From: an uncultured Eubacteriales bacterium
Lineage (GTDB): Bacteria > Bacillota > Clostridia > Christensenellales > Borkfalkiaceae
DNA length: 44,907 bases
Direction of reading: 5' to 3'
Assembly: GCA_902465495.1 (NCBI GenBank)
Contig: CABQND010000005.1
Coordinates: 1 to 44,907 of the forward strand
The notes under the pieces were generated by a model, which was given only the letters and a program-made list of their open reading frames with translations, was not told where the DNA came from and ran no database searches. Made by a program: the position numbers and the translations under genes. Shown in pieces: positions 8,172 through 14,966 of this stretch. How positions within the stretch are numbered: the first letter of the stretch is position 1; every line of letters begins with the position of its first letter.

Positions 8172-8200
8172 TTGACAAATATAAGAATAAGTGTTACAAT
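8172..8200 (+). promoter_or_regulatory. Strong sigma-A promoter
   Basis: TTGACA (8172-8177) and TACAAT (8195-8200) are separated by 17 bp. About 130 nt downstream lies a hairpin terminator, so the transcript would be only about 150 nt. Confidence 0.75.
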
Positions 8201-8256
8201 TTTTTAGCAAAAGCACAGGTGCTATTTGCTTTTGCGTGTTTACCGGAGGTGAATCT

Positions 8257-8379
8257 ATATCGAAGCTTTTATATAGATGTTTAGGACCCCGAATGGCACC
8301 GCGGGTCACCTCCCATGCGAATATAGTAGGGACTGCTCAAACGAGCAGTCCCTTTAATCACTTAAATATGTTTACATAA
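8257..8379 (+). CDS. Possible 40-aa leader or small peptide (ATA start), or part of a small RNA
   Basis: A GGAGG site (8245-8249) is followed 7 nt later by ATA TCG AAG and an open frame of 40 codons to 8379. There is no ATG at the expected distance. A hairpin in the 5' leader (8207-8214 pairing with 8228-8235) and a terminator inside the frame (8328-8353) make a regulatory small RNA equally possible. The terminator would cut off the last codons, which counts against full translation. Confidence 0.3.
   Translation: MSKLLYRCLGPRMAPRVTSHANIVGTAQTSSPFNHLNMFT
8328..8353 (+). terminator. Rho-independent terminator
   Basis: An 11-bp perfect stem (AGGGACTGCTC with its complement) and an AAAC loop are followed by a short T-rich stretch. 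It ends the unit started at 8172-8200. Confidence 0.75.
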
Positions 8380-8510
8380 AGAATTACCCTTAACCATTTG
8401 CCTTTTACAGATAATAATTTAAATTATCATTTATGTATATCTAATAGCGCCTGAATCGAATATAGGTTTAGGCTCTGTTCTTTTAACTTATTAAACTTTA
8501 ACAGCAAAAC

Positions 8511-9611
8511 TCACTTATCGCTTTTCCTTCTATTGTGCTCTTTACAGAGCATCTGGCAGTTGTCAATTTCAGTTTTTCCGCCTTCGCACCAAGGCGTTAT
8601 GTGATCCGCTTCCATTTCTGACAGTTCATAATGCACCTTTTCTCTGTGCTCGGCAATACAGAGCGGGCAGTTGCCGTTTTGCCTTTCGTAGACGGCACGT
8701 TTCTGGCTTTCGGTAAATGCACGTATATTTAGGTGTTTTTCATTTCTCGTCAACCCATAGAAGTATATGCCTTTTTTATTGGTCACATCGTCGTCCATCA
8801 TCAGCTTTTTAATTTCTTCTTCAAGAGTAGCCGTATCGAATTGCCTGTCCTTATATGTGTTATAAAGAGAACCCCAATTTATGCCTTTCATCTCCTTTCT
8901 GTACTTAATGAAAGTGCTTTCAACCCAATTTATCACGGCAAGAAAGTAGAGCCATAATTCATTTGCGTTGTGGTCGTGCTGGTGGACAGACATATATTCT
9001 TCAATTTTGCCGTCATTTATCCACGATATAGCCGTCTCCAGATAGTCCTGACGGATAGGCGAACCGTTCACATATTTATTGGCAAGATTGTAAGCGGCAC
9101 AATTCGATTTTGAGAATTTCAGTTTGGCACTCGTGAGCCATTCACCCGTATAGACGGCGTTTCTCAGTTCCTGGTCGGTGAGCTTTTCCCCCGAAATATT
9201 GATTGTCTTGAACCAATCCAACTTTTCCTTGTCGTTTCCCTCACAGAAATAGACCATGCACTTATAGTTAAGTATTTCATTCTGCTCGGTGGCTGTAAGA
9301 TTATGAAAAGCTCTGTTGTTCAGAGAAAAATCGCCGTTTACGTACTGACAAAAACTTATAGTTCTCTGCTGACCGTCCAAAACCTCGAAACTTTCGTCCT
9401 CATTTTTAACCCAATACATCACGTTTAAAGGAAAGCCTTTGACGATGGTATCTATTACCGCATTGCGCTTGCCTTCGTCATAGACAAATTCCCTCTGATA
9501 TTTAGGGCGTATATTAAGCAGACCGCCATACCCTTTTACGCCTCCTTCGGCATTGTCTATGTAGCCTTCAGCAATCTCTCTTATTGTTATCTCGTGAAGT
9601 TCAATTTTCAT
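8511..9611 (-). CDS. DUF262 and HNH nuclease protein, probable restriction subunit
   Basis: A 366-aa protein with an N-terminal DUF262 domain (ParB/Srx-like fold; NIRPKYQREFVYD then VLDGQQR at about 78-83) that in GmrSD-type enzymes hydrolyses nucleotides. A C-terminal HNH nuclease follows: CPLC at 315-318, ADHITPW with D336 and H337, N351, and LCKEH at 355-359 with the second metal-knuckle Cys. It lies 63 nt downstream of an EcoRI-type adenine methyltransferase on the same strand, so it is probably the cutting partner. The start is ATG 9611, preceded by AAGG; TTG 9620 is less likely. Whether it cuts unmodified or modified DNA cannot be told. Confidence 0.85.
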   Translation of the reverse strand: MKIELHEITIREIAEGYIDNAEGGVKGYGGLLNIRPKYQREFVYDEGKRNAVIDTIVKGFPLNVMYWVKNEDESFEVLDGQQRTISFCQYVNGDFSLNNRAFHNLTATEQNEILNYKCMVYFCEGNDKEKLDWFKTINISGEKLTDQELRNAVYTGEWLTSAKLKFSKSNCAAYNLANKYVNGSPIRQDYLETAISWINDGKIEEYMSVHQHDHNANELWLYFLAVINWVESTFIKYRKEMKGINWGSLYNTYKDRQFDTATLEEEIKKLMMDDDVTNKKGIYFYGLTRNEKHLNIRAFTESQKRAVYERQNGNCPLCIAEHREKVHYELSEMEADHITPWCEGGKTEIDNCQMLCKEHNRRKSDK

Positions 9612-9674
9612 TCTGTTCAACCTTAATCATCTTATTTCTAATTATATAACGGAAATAAATAGCCTTCCCGTTTA

Positions 9675-10670
9675 TCATCGATAAGTATTTCCCGCTTTCT
9701 TTGTTTCCTCATTATGCAGTATGCTATATCGACCTATGCCATCAATTATTTCAAATTGTTCCGGGTTATATTTATCTATAAATGTTACTGGAACACCCAT
9801 TAAACCAGGATAATCATAAGGAATTTCCACGTATTTGTTTACGTTGATAGCATCATAATTATCATATTTTGGATATTCCTCTGGAGAATATTTTTTATAA
9901 CAAGTAAGGAAATTATTGTGCTTTTCAACTTTGAGCGTTGTAAACCAGCAAGAAGTTGAAACGCGTACCATTTTGCGACCGTTTTCGATTCTATGGTAAT
10001 GCTCATAAGTATTTGGAACATAAAAATACATGCCCACATTAAAATTGGTGTACCCTGTCCGAATTTTATTGTCCTTGAGCAATTTAAAAATTTCTTTGTA
10101 AGTTAAAGCATTGGTATTGCCCATAATTATAAAATCTTTATTAAAATTTATTAGTGTTGAAACATACTCTCTAAACATAGAAAAGGGCGGGTTCGTCACA
10201 ACAATGTCCGATTGTTTCAAAAGGTCTATACATTCATCTGACCTAAAATCCCCATTACCTTTAAGCAGAGATAGAGAATTATCTTTGTTTTTCAATAAAT
10301 ATTCTACATCACTCAAATCTACAGCACCATCTTGATTGTAGTCAGACACTTCATTGATCTCGATTTTATAAGCTTTTCTGTTCATATTTATTATTGTTTT
10401 TTCTTTTCCAATAAATGAAAGCTGAGTATATGCTATAGGTGAAGTATCATAACTTGTTGCGATCAATTTCTTTATGCCTAAATAATTAAAATTCATGGCA
10501 AAATACTTAAAAAAATTACTCTCATACGGATCATCGCAATTACAAAAAACTATTTTATTTTTAAATTGATCTTTATAAAAGCGCATTTCTTTTTCAATGT
10601 CGGAAAGTTGTGTGTAAAACTCATCATTTTTTGCTCCGTCCGCTTTTCGCAAAATTGCATTGGATGACAT
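9675..10670 (-). CDS. EcoRI-type adenine-specific DNA methyltransferase
   Basis: A 331-aa protein of the M.EcoRI family. AKNDEFYTQLSDIEKEM (13-29) and CNCDDPYESNF (43-53) are family hallmarks. The catalytic motif IV, TNPPF, is at 159-163. An EF-hand-like loop (DYNQDGAVD, 110-118) is also present. It transfers methyl groups from SAM to adenine N6 and would protect the host from the HNH protein encoded next to it. A longer frame begins at 10700, but ATG 10670 has GGAGG 5 nt upstream. The gene is strongly AT-rich. It is divergent from an XRE controller, with repeated boxes between them. Confidence 0.88.
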   Translation of the reverse strand: MSSNAILRKADGAKNDEFYTQLSDIEKEMRFYKDQFKNKIVFCNCDDPYESNFFKYFAMNFNYLGIKKLIATSYDTSPIAYTQLSFIGKEKTIINMNRKAYKIEINEVSDYNQDGAVDLSDVEYLLKNKDNSLSLLKGNGDFRSDECIDLLKQSDIVVTNPPFSMFREYVSTLINFNKDFIIMGNTNALTYKEIFKLLKDNKIRTGYTNFNVGMYFYVPNTYEHYHRIENGRKMVRVSTSCWFTTLKVEKHNNFLTCYKKYSPEEYPKYDNYDAINVNKYVEIPYDYPGLMGVPVTFIDKYNPEQFEIIDGIGRYSILHNEETKKAGNTYR

Positions 10671-10685
10671 AGTTGCCTCCAGATA

Positions 10686-10792
10686 TTTAGTCTTATACAA
10701 TAACTATTTTAGCACTAAAAGACTAATTAAGCAACACTATAAGACTAAATAATATACAAAAAAATGCTTAGACTTATTTATATAAGACTAAG
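10686..10792. promoter_or_regulatory. Repeated controller boxes (TATAAGACTAA)
   Basis: The motif occurs at 10738-10749 and 10781-10792, inverted at 10686-10697, with partial copies at 10717-10726 and (inverted) 10768-10778. The last two form a dyad centred near 10780, just upstream of the XRE gene, and the first lies just upstream of the methyltransferase start. GACT/AGTC-centred boxes are typical of restriction-modification controller (C) proteins. Confidence 0.7.
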
Positions 10793-10804
10793 CACAGGTG
10801 TATT

Positions 10805-11086
10805 ATGGACGTCGGAAACAGAATAAAGAAATTAAGAGAGCAGAATAAGTATTCCCAAAATTACTTGGCTGATATTGCAGGCATATCGCAAACGCATTTA
10901 CGCAGAGTTGAATTAGGAACTGCCGACATAACAGTTGGACATCTTCAACTTGTCTGCGACGCTTTGGGAACTTCTTTAAAGGACTTTTTTAATGTGTCAG
11001 AGGAACAGGAGGATATCTCTTCCGCTATTTCCAACCTTACCCCAAAACAGCGCAATCTTCTTCTTGAATTTTTGAAGAGTATTTAA
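10805..11086 (+). CDS. XRE-family controller (C-protein-like) regulator
   Basis: A 93-aa protein with a single helix-turn-helix (KLREQNKYSQNYLADIAGIS then QTHLRRVELGTADI, residues 8-42) and a short C-terminal helix. Its size and divergent position beside a methyltransferase match C proteins, which time methylation before restriction. The five boxes in the intergenic region are its likely sites. The ribosome site is weak (AGGTG 4 nt before ATG), consistent with slow build-up. Confidence 0.8.
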   Translation: MDVGNRIKKLREQNKYSQNYLADIAGISQTHLRRVELGTADITVGHLQLVCDALGTSLKDFFNVSEEQEDISSAISNLTPKQRNLLLEFLKSI

Positions 11087-11095
11087 TATGTGTTA

Positions 11096-11127
11096 GCGGT
11101 TGGTGCTTTATATAAAGTACCAACCGC
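11096..11127. terminator. Bidirectional terminator between convergent genes
   Basis: A long hairpin (GCGGTTGGT arm at 11096-11104 paired with ACCAACCGC at 11119-11127, plus an inner CTTT/AAAG) lies between the XRE gene and the convergent DUF2971 gene. Confidence 0.65.
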
Positions 11128-11136
11128 CGTTTACTT

Positions 11137-12174
11137 TTATAATAACTTATATGCAACCGTGTCTGATGTTAGTTTTACAACATTGATTTGCGTTTGATGA
11201 GAATTAGATATGGGTACTCCATCACCCTTACATCCATTAAACACATTGAGAATAGGTATATTCATTTTTGTTGCAATTCCATTATCTTTAAAAGAATCTG
11301 AAACCAAAACGAATCTAAATTCATCCTCGTGCTTCCATTTCTCATATTTAGTAAAAGTGCACTCTATCAAGAACTTAATATTGGTGTATGAAAATTTATC
11401 AGATGAATAACTATAATTAGGCCTTTTATCTGAATAATGAATTTTACCAATTATACATAATCCATTCAAGTTGGAATTTATTATAGCCGTAATAATATCG
11501 TGTTTTTTATACTCAAAGCAATAGCCCTTATGCTCACTAGCATAATAAGACCACATTAATATGTTTTTAGGATCCTGAATTGTACATAAAACACGAAATT
11601 TATCTGACACGGATTTGTTGTTAGATAAAACACACGAACAATCAAATGGATCATTAAATTTATTTGGATTTAAAAATGAAATATCTCCATCATTTACACC
11701 AAAATCATTTTTCTTTACTTTCTCTTCCGAATAATATTTATATAATACACCAGACGTATCACGAACTACATAAGTGCGTCCCATAACTTCGTTTAATAAA
11801 ATTTCATATTCTATATTGTTTTGGATATAGATATAAGGCTTCATAATTGCCTGATTCAACGAGAAATCGTATTCCTTATCAAAATCATCATTTAACTCCT
11901 TAATCTCAAAACTATTATTTTTTTCTCTGTTTCTATTAAATTGAGCCTTTTGATAATATACTATTATCTGCTGATTTATTTTCGCTAAATTTAAAGTAGA
12001 CACTGGTTTCTTTAAAATGGAAATAACGTAACGCTTACTTTCTAATTCAGCAATAAAGCAATTGCTTTTGCTGATATCTTCTATAAATTTATATTCCTTA
12101 TAAACTTTTAGAAATGCAATTTTTGCAACAACAAAACGATAAGCTTCCAAATCGCTTTCATCTATAATTATCAT
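11137..12174 (-). CDS. DUF2971 domain protein with unknown N-terminal domain
   Basis: The C-terminal 200 residues fit DUF2971: YKYYSEEKV, FNDPFDCSCVLS, ILMWSYYASEHKGYCFEY, IHYSDKRP and KWKHEDEFRFV in order. The first 145 residues are an unrecognised domain. DUF2971 proteins are frequent cargo on phages and mobile elements and are suspected defence factors; no activity is established. The gene is AT-rich and begins only 32 nt inside the right attachment core, with AGAGG 5 nt before ATG. No convincing promoter fits in that gap. In the circular form it would lie directly downstream of the recombinase operon. Confidence 0.75.
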   Translation of the reverse strand: MIIIDESDLEAYRFVVAKIAFLKVYKEYKFIEDISKSNCFIAELESKRYVISILKKPVSTLNLAKINQQIIVYYQKAQFNRNREKNNSFEIKELNDDFDKEYDFSLNQAIMKPYIYIQNNIEYEILLNEVMGRTYVVRDTSGVLYKYYSEEKVKKNDFGVNDGDISFLNPNKFNDPFDCSCVLSNNKSVSDKFRVLCTIQDPKNILMWSYYASEHKGYCFEYKKHDIITAIINSNLNGLCIIGKIHYSDKRPNYSYSSDKFSYTNIKFLIECTFTKYEKWKHEDEFRFVLVSDSFKDNGIATKMNIPILNVFNGCKGDGVPISNSHQTQINVVKLTSDTVAYKLL

Positions 12175-12205
12175 AAATGCCTCTAATCTCTTGTAATATA
12201 TACTG

Positions 12206-12216
12206 TAAAGGCGAAC
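12206..12216. other. Right attachment site core (attR)
   Basis: TAAAGGCGAAC matches 219-229 exactly and in direct orientation. It forms part of the distal arm of the tRNA operon terminator, so the insertion split the hairpin and replaced four bases of the outer stem. Confidence 0.65.
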
Positions 12217-12247
12217 CCGTCTCCTAAAGGAAACGGGTTCGCCTTTA
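12206..12247 (-). terminator. Terminator of the tRNA operon, shared with attR
   Basis: A 15-bp stem (12206-12220 with 12233-12247) lies 8 nt after the CCA end of tRNA-Glu. With the left flank of the element restored, the stem would be 19 bp. Confidence 0.75.
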
Positions 12248-12254
12248 ACTTGTT

Positions 12255-12329
12255 TGGTGACCCCATCGGGACTCGAACCCGAGTTACCGCCGTGAAAGGG
12301 CGATGTCTTAACCGCTTGACCATGGGGCC
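12255..12329 (-). tRNA. tRNA-Glu (TTC)
   Basis: A 75-nt cloverleaf with acceptor GGCCCCA/TGGGGTC, anticodon loop CTTTCAC (anticodon TTC), GGTTCGAGTCC T arm and an encoded CCA end. It is the last gene of a three-tRNA minus-strand operon. Confidence 0.95.
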
Positions 12330-12365
12330 ATCTATTTACACGCGGTTGCCCGCGATGTTGTTATC

Positions 12366-12442
12366 TGGTAGCGGCGGTGGGATTCGAACCTACGACCTAT
12401 CGGGTATGAACCGATCGCTATAACCAACTAAGCTACGCCGCC
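12366..12442 (-). tRNA. tRNA-Met (CAT), elongator
   Basis: A 77-nt cloverleaf with loop TTCATAC, acceptor GGCGGCG/CGCCGCT and encoded CCA. The body resembles the elongator tRNA-Met of Bacillus. A tRNA-Ile with modified CAU is less likely. Confidence 0.92.
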
Positions 12443-12445
12443 ATT

Positions 12446-12522
<77 letters not shown>

Positions 12523-12551
12523 ATATTTCATCTCTCAAAAGACGCTTTCTA

Positions 12552-12580
12552 ATTTTATAGTATTCTTTGCACTTTGTCAA
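12552..12580 (-). promoter_or_regulatory. tRNA operon promoter
   Basis: On the minus strand TTGACA (12575-12580) and TAAAAT (12552-12557) are separated by 17 bp and lie about 30 bp before tRNA-fMet. Confidence 0.85.
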
Positions 12581-12650
12581 CTGTTTTTCACGCTTTCTCA
12601 AAATTTTTTTCATTGATTATGTACGATTCATTGCGCAAAAATTAAAATAC

Positions 12651-12679
12651 TTGACATAGCCGCTCTTTTTGATTAAAAT
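12651..12679 (+). promoter_or_regulatory. ilv operon promoter
   Basis: TTGACA (12651-12656) and TAAAAT (12674-12679) are separated by 17 bp. The leader to ilvB is only about 60 nt. I see no T-box, leader peptide or attenuator in it. Confidence 0.85.
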
Positions 12680-12746
12680 ATTCTCCGTATATTTATAATG
12701 TAATACTGTATCCGCATTTTTGAGAGCGATAACAAGGAGCTTACAT

Positions 12747-14393
12747 ATGAAACTTATCGGCGCAGATATTTTAATCCGCTGTCTGAAAGAGCAAGGCGTC
12801 GACACTGTCTTCGGCTATCCGGGCGGGTGCGTGCTGGACATTTACGACGCACTCTACCGCGACGGGAGTTTGAAACATATTCTGACCGCCCACGAACAGG
12901 GCGCCGCCCACGCCGCCGACGGCTATGCGCGCGCGACGGGTAAGACCGGCGTGTGTTTTGCGACGTCGGGGCCGGGAGCTACAAACCTCGTGACGGGCAT
13001 TGCGACCGCGTACATGGACAGCGTTCCGCTCGTCGCCATTACGGGCAACGTGACCGTTTCCAACCTCGGGCGCGACAGCTTTCAGGAAGTAGACATCGCA
13101 GGCATTACGATGCCGATCACCAAGCACAACTACATTGTCAAAGACGTCAAAAAGCTAGCGGCGACGATTCGCGAAGCCTTCTATATTGCCAATTCGGGCA
13201 GAAAGGGGCCTGTGCTCATCGACATTCCCAAAAACATTCAGACCGAACTTTGCGAATTTGAAGAGCAATCCCCTGCCCCCTACTCGCCCAAATCTGTAAC
13301 AGCCGATCTTTCGGAAGTGATCGCGGCATTGCAGGGAGCAAAGCGCCCGCTGATCATTGCGGGAGGCGGATGCGTCGGATCCAATGCGGCAAGCAATCTT
13401 TACGACTTTGCCAAGCGTATCCAAGCGCCTGTGTGCGCGACCCTCATGGGGTTAGGCGCATATCCCGCGTCCGATGCGCAGTTTTTGGGTCTGATCGGCA
13501 TGCACGGCACGGATGCCGCCGCGAAAACATTCCGACGCGCGGATACAGTCATTGCCTGCGGTATGCGTTTTTCGGACCGCGTGGCGGGTGATCGGGCAAA
13601 GTTCCGTGAAGCAAAGACGATCATTCAATTTGATATCGACGCCGCCGAGATCGACAAAAACGTGCAAACAGATCTTTCGGTCATGGCGGATGTCAACGAA
13701 ATCTTCAAGGCATTGCTGACAAAGCTTGACCAGGCTGATCACGGAGAATGGCTGAAAGAAGTAGCGGCATACCGCGACTACGAAGCAGCGAACTTTGATT
13801 CTTCCCTGCCTGCATATAAAATTTTGTCCGCGATTTCCGCGTTCACGAATGCGGACACGCCCGTGGCGACGGATGTCGGACAGCACCAGATGTGGGCGGC
13901 GCAGTACTGCCGGTTTGAAAAGCCGCGCACTTTTATTTCCAGCGGCGGACTTGGCACGATGGGTTACGGCATGGGCGCGGCGATCGGCGCGTGCGTCGGC
14001 ACGGGAAAGCAAACCGTGCTCGTGACCGGCGACGGAAGTTTCCACATGAATCTCAACGAGCTTTGTACGGCCGTTTCGCAAAATCTTCCGCTCGTAATCC
14101 TGCTCATGGACAACAACACGCTCGGAATGGTGCGCCAATGGCAGGGGCTTTTCTACGACAAGCGCTATTCGCAGACGACGCTGGACCGCAAGACCGACTA
14201 CGTAAAACTTGCCGAAGCGTTCGGAGCAAAGGGTTACGTCATTGCGGGAGAAGCAGACATCCTTCCCGTGCTGAAAAAGGCGTTTGCGGAGCGCGGTCCC
14301 GTACTTGTGGACTGCAAGATCGGCATGGATGACAAGGTTCTGCCGATGATCCCGCCCGGAAAATCCTTCGACGCGATCATCACAAAACTGTAA
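12747..14393 (+). CDS. ilvB: Acetolactate synthase large subunit
   Basis: A 548-aa ThDP enzyme that condenses pyruvate with pyruvate or 2-oxobutyrate for valine, leucine and isoleucine. The ThDP-activating glutamate is E50 (AHEQGAAHAADGYAR). The ThDP-binding block runs GDGSFHMNLNE (about 428-438) to DNNTLGM (455-461). RWQ-type FAD-region features are also present. The start is ATG 12747, after AAGGAG; the frame extends upstream to 12720 without a ribosome site. It is first in ilvB-ilvN-ilvD-cimA. Confidence 0.97.
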   Translation: MKLIGADILIRCLKEQGVDTVFGYPGGCVLDIYDALYRDGSLKHILTAHEQGAAHAADGYARATGKTGVCFATSGPGATNLVTGIATAYMDSVPLVAITGNVTVSNLGRDSFQEVDIAGITMPITKHNYIVKDVKKLAATIREAFYIANSGRKGPVLIDIPKNIQTELCEFEEQSPAPYSPKSVTADLSEVIAALQGAKRPLIIAGGGCVGSNAASNLYDFAKRIQAPVCATLMGLGAYPASDAQFLGLIGMHGTDAAAKTFRRADTVIACGMRFSDRVAGDRAKFREAKTIIQFDIDAAEIDKNVQTDLSVMADVNEIFKALLTKLDQADHGEWLKEVAAYRDYEAANFDSSLPAYKILSAISAFTNADTPVATDVGQHQMWAAQYCRFEKPRTFISSGGLGTMGYGMGAAIGACVGTGKQTVLVTGDGSFHMNLNELCTAVSQNLPLVILLMDNNTLGMVRQWQGLFYDKRYSQTTLDRKTDYVKLAEAFGAKGYVIAGEADILPVLKKAFAERGPVLVDCKIGMDDKVLPMIPPGKSFDAIITKL

Positions 14394-14405
14394 GGAGGCG
14401 CGGAT

Positions 14406-14924
14406 ATGAAAAAATATACGATCACGGCGCTTCTCGCCAATAAAAGCGGCGTTTTGACCCGCCTTTCGGGACTTTTTGCGCGCCGCGGATTCAACATCGA
14501 AAGCATCTGCGCGTGCACGACGGAAGACGAAAATTTTTCGCGCATCACCATCGTGTTTACGGGCGACGAGCACACCCTTTCGCAGATGACCAAACAGCTC
14601 GACAAACTCATCGATGTGAAAAAGATCACGCTTGCCGAAGAAAACGGGTCGGTGTTCCGCGAGCTTTTGCTTGTCAAAGTCAACGCGCCCGCCGACAAGC
14701 GCAGTGAACTTCTCAACATCAAGGAAATTTATAAAGCGAAGATCGTAGACCTCTCGCCTCGCACTGCCATTTTGGAACTGACGGGCGAGCCCAATAAATT
14801 GGACGGATTTTTGCAGGTCGTCGAACCGTACGGTATCCTGGAAATGGCGCGTACGGGCGTCACGGCGCTTTCGCGCGGCGAAAAGTGCTTGAACGATCTG
14901 GTCGACTACAACGAACTCATCTGA
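14406..14924 (+). CDS. ilvN: Acetolactate synthase small regulatory subunit
   Basis: A 172-aa protein with an N-terminal ACT domain (TALLANKSGVLTRLSGLFARR, 8-28, then RRGFNIESI) that binds valine for feedback inhibition, and the usual C-terminal ALS_ss domain (KVNAPADKRSELL onward). AAGGAGG lies 7 nt upstream, and the gene follows ilvB by 12 nt. The length is typical. Confidence 0.96.
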   Translation: MKKYTITALLANKSGVLTRLSGLFARRGFNIESICACTTEDENFSRITIVFTGDEHTLSQMTKQLDKLIDVKKITLAEENGSVFRELLLVKVNAPADKRSELLNIKEIYKAKIVDLSPRTAILELTGEPNKLDGFLQVVEPYGILEMARTGVTALSRGEKCLNDLVDYNELI

Positions 14925-14966
14925 GCGGGAACCCGCTCTTTCAATATTCGGAAAGAGGAAAAGCAT

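Larger units (their letters stand above)
219..12216. mobile_element. Integrative mobilizable element (serine recombinase, MobV type)
   Basis: The segment is flanked by the 11-bp direct repeat TAAAGGCGAAC at 219-229 and 12206-12216. Joining the left flank to the sequence right of 12216 rebuilds a 19-bp perfect stem for the hairpin that follows tRNA-Glu, while the present stem is only 15 bp. That is what removing an insertion should do. Inside are a large serine recombinase at one end, a MobV relaxase with oriT, repressors and cargo genes, and no conjugation machinery, so it would need a helper to transfer. The recombinase carries a nonsense codon, so this copy may be stuck. Boundaries are inferred from repeats, not from comparison with an empty site. 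Confidence 0.75.

Noticed and set aside
12255..12330. Insertion directly into tRNA-Glu, with the 13-bp match at 56-68 as attL
   Set aside because: The recombinase is a serine type, which does not usually target tRNA 3' ends, and the 11-bp repeat at the terminator gives a better reconstruction. The match is kept only as a low-interest observation.
12680..12746. T-box or leader-peptide attenuator before ilvB
   Set aside because: The leader is only about 60 nt and has no specifier loop, no branched-chain codon run and no terminator.
13452..14966. 504-codon open frame antisense to ilvB and ilvN
   Set aside because: It is a by-product of GC-rich codon use in real genes on the other strand; no ribosome site and Arg/His/Asp-rich sequence without domains.
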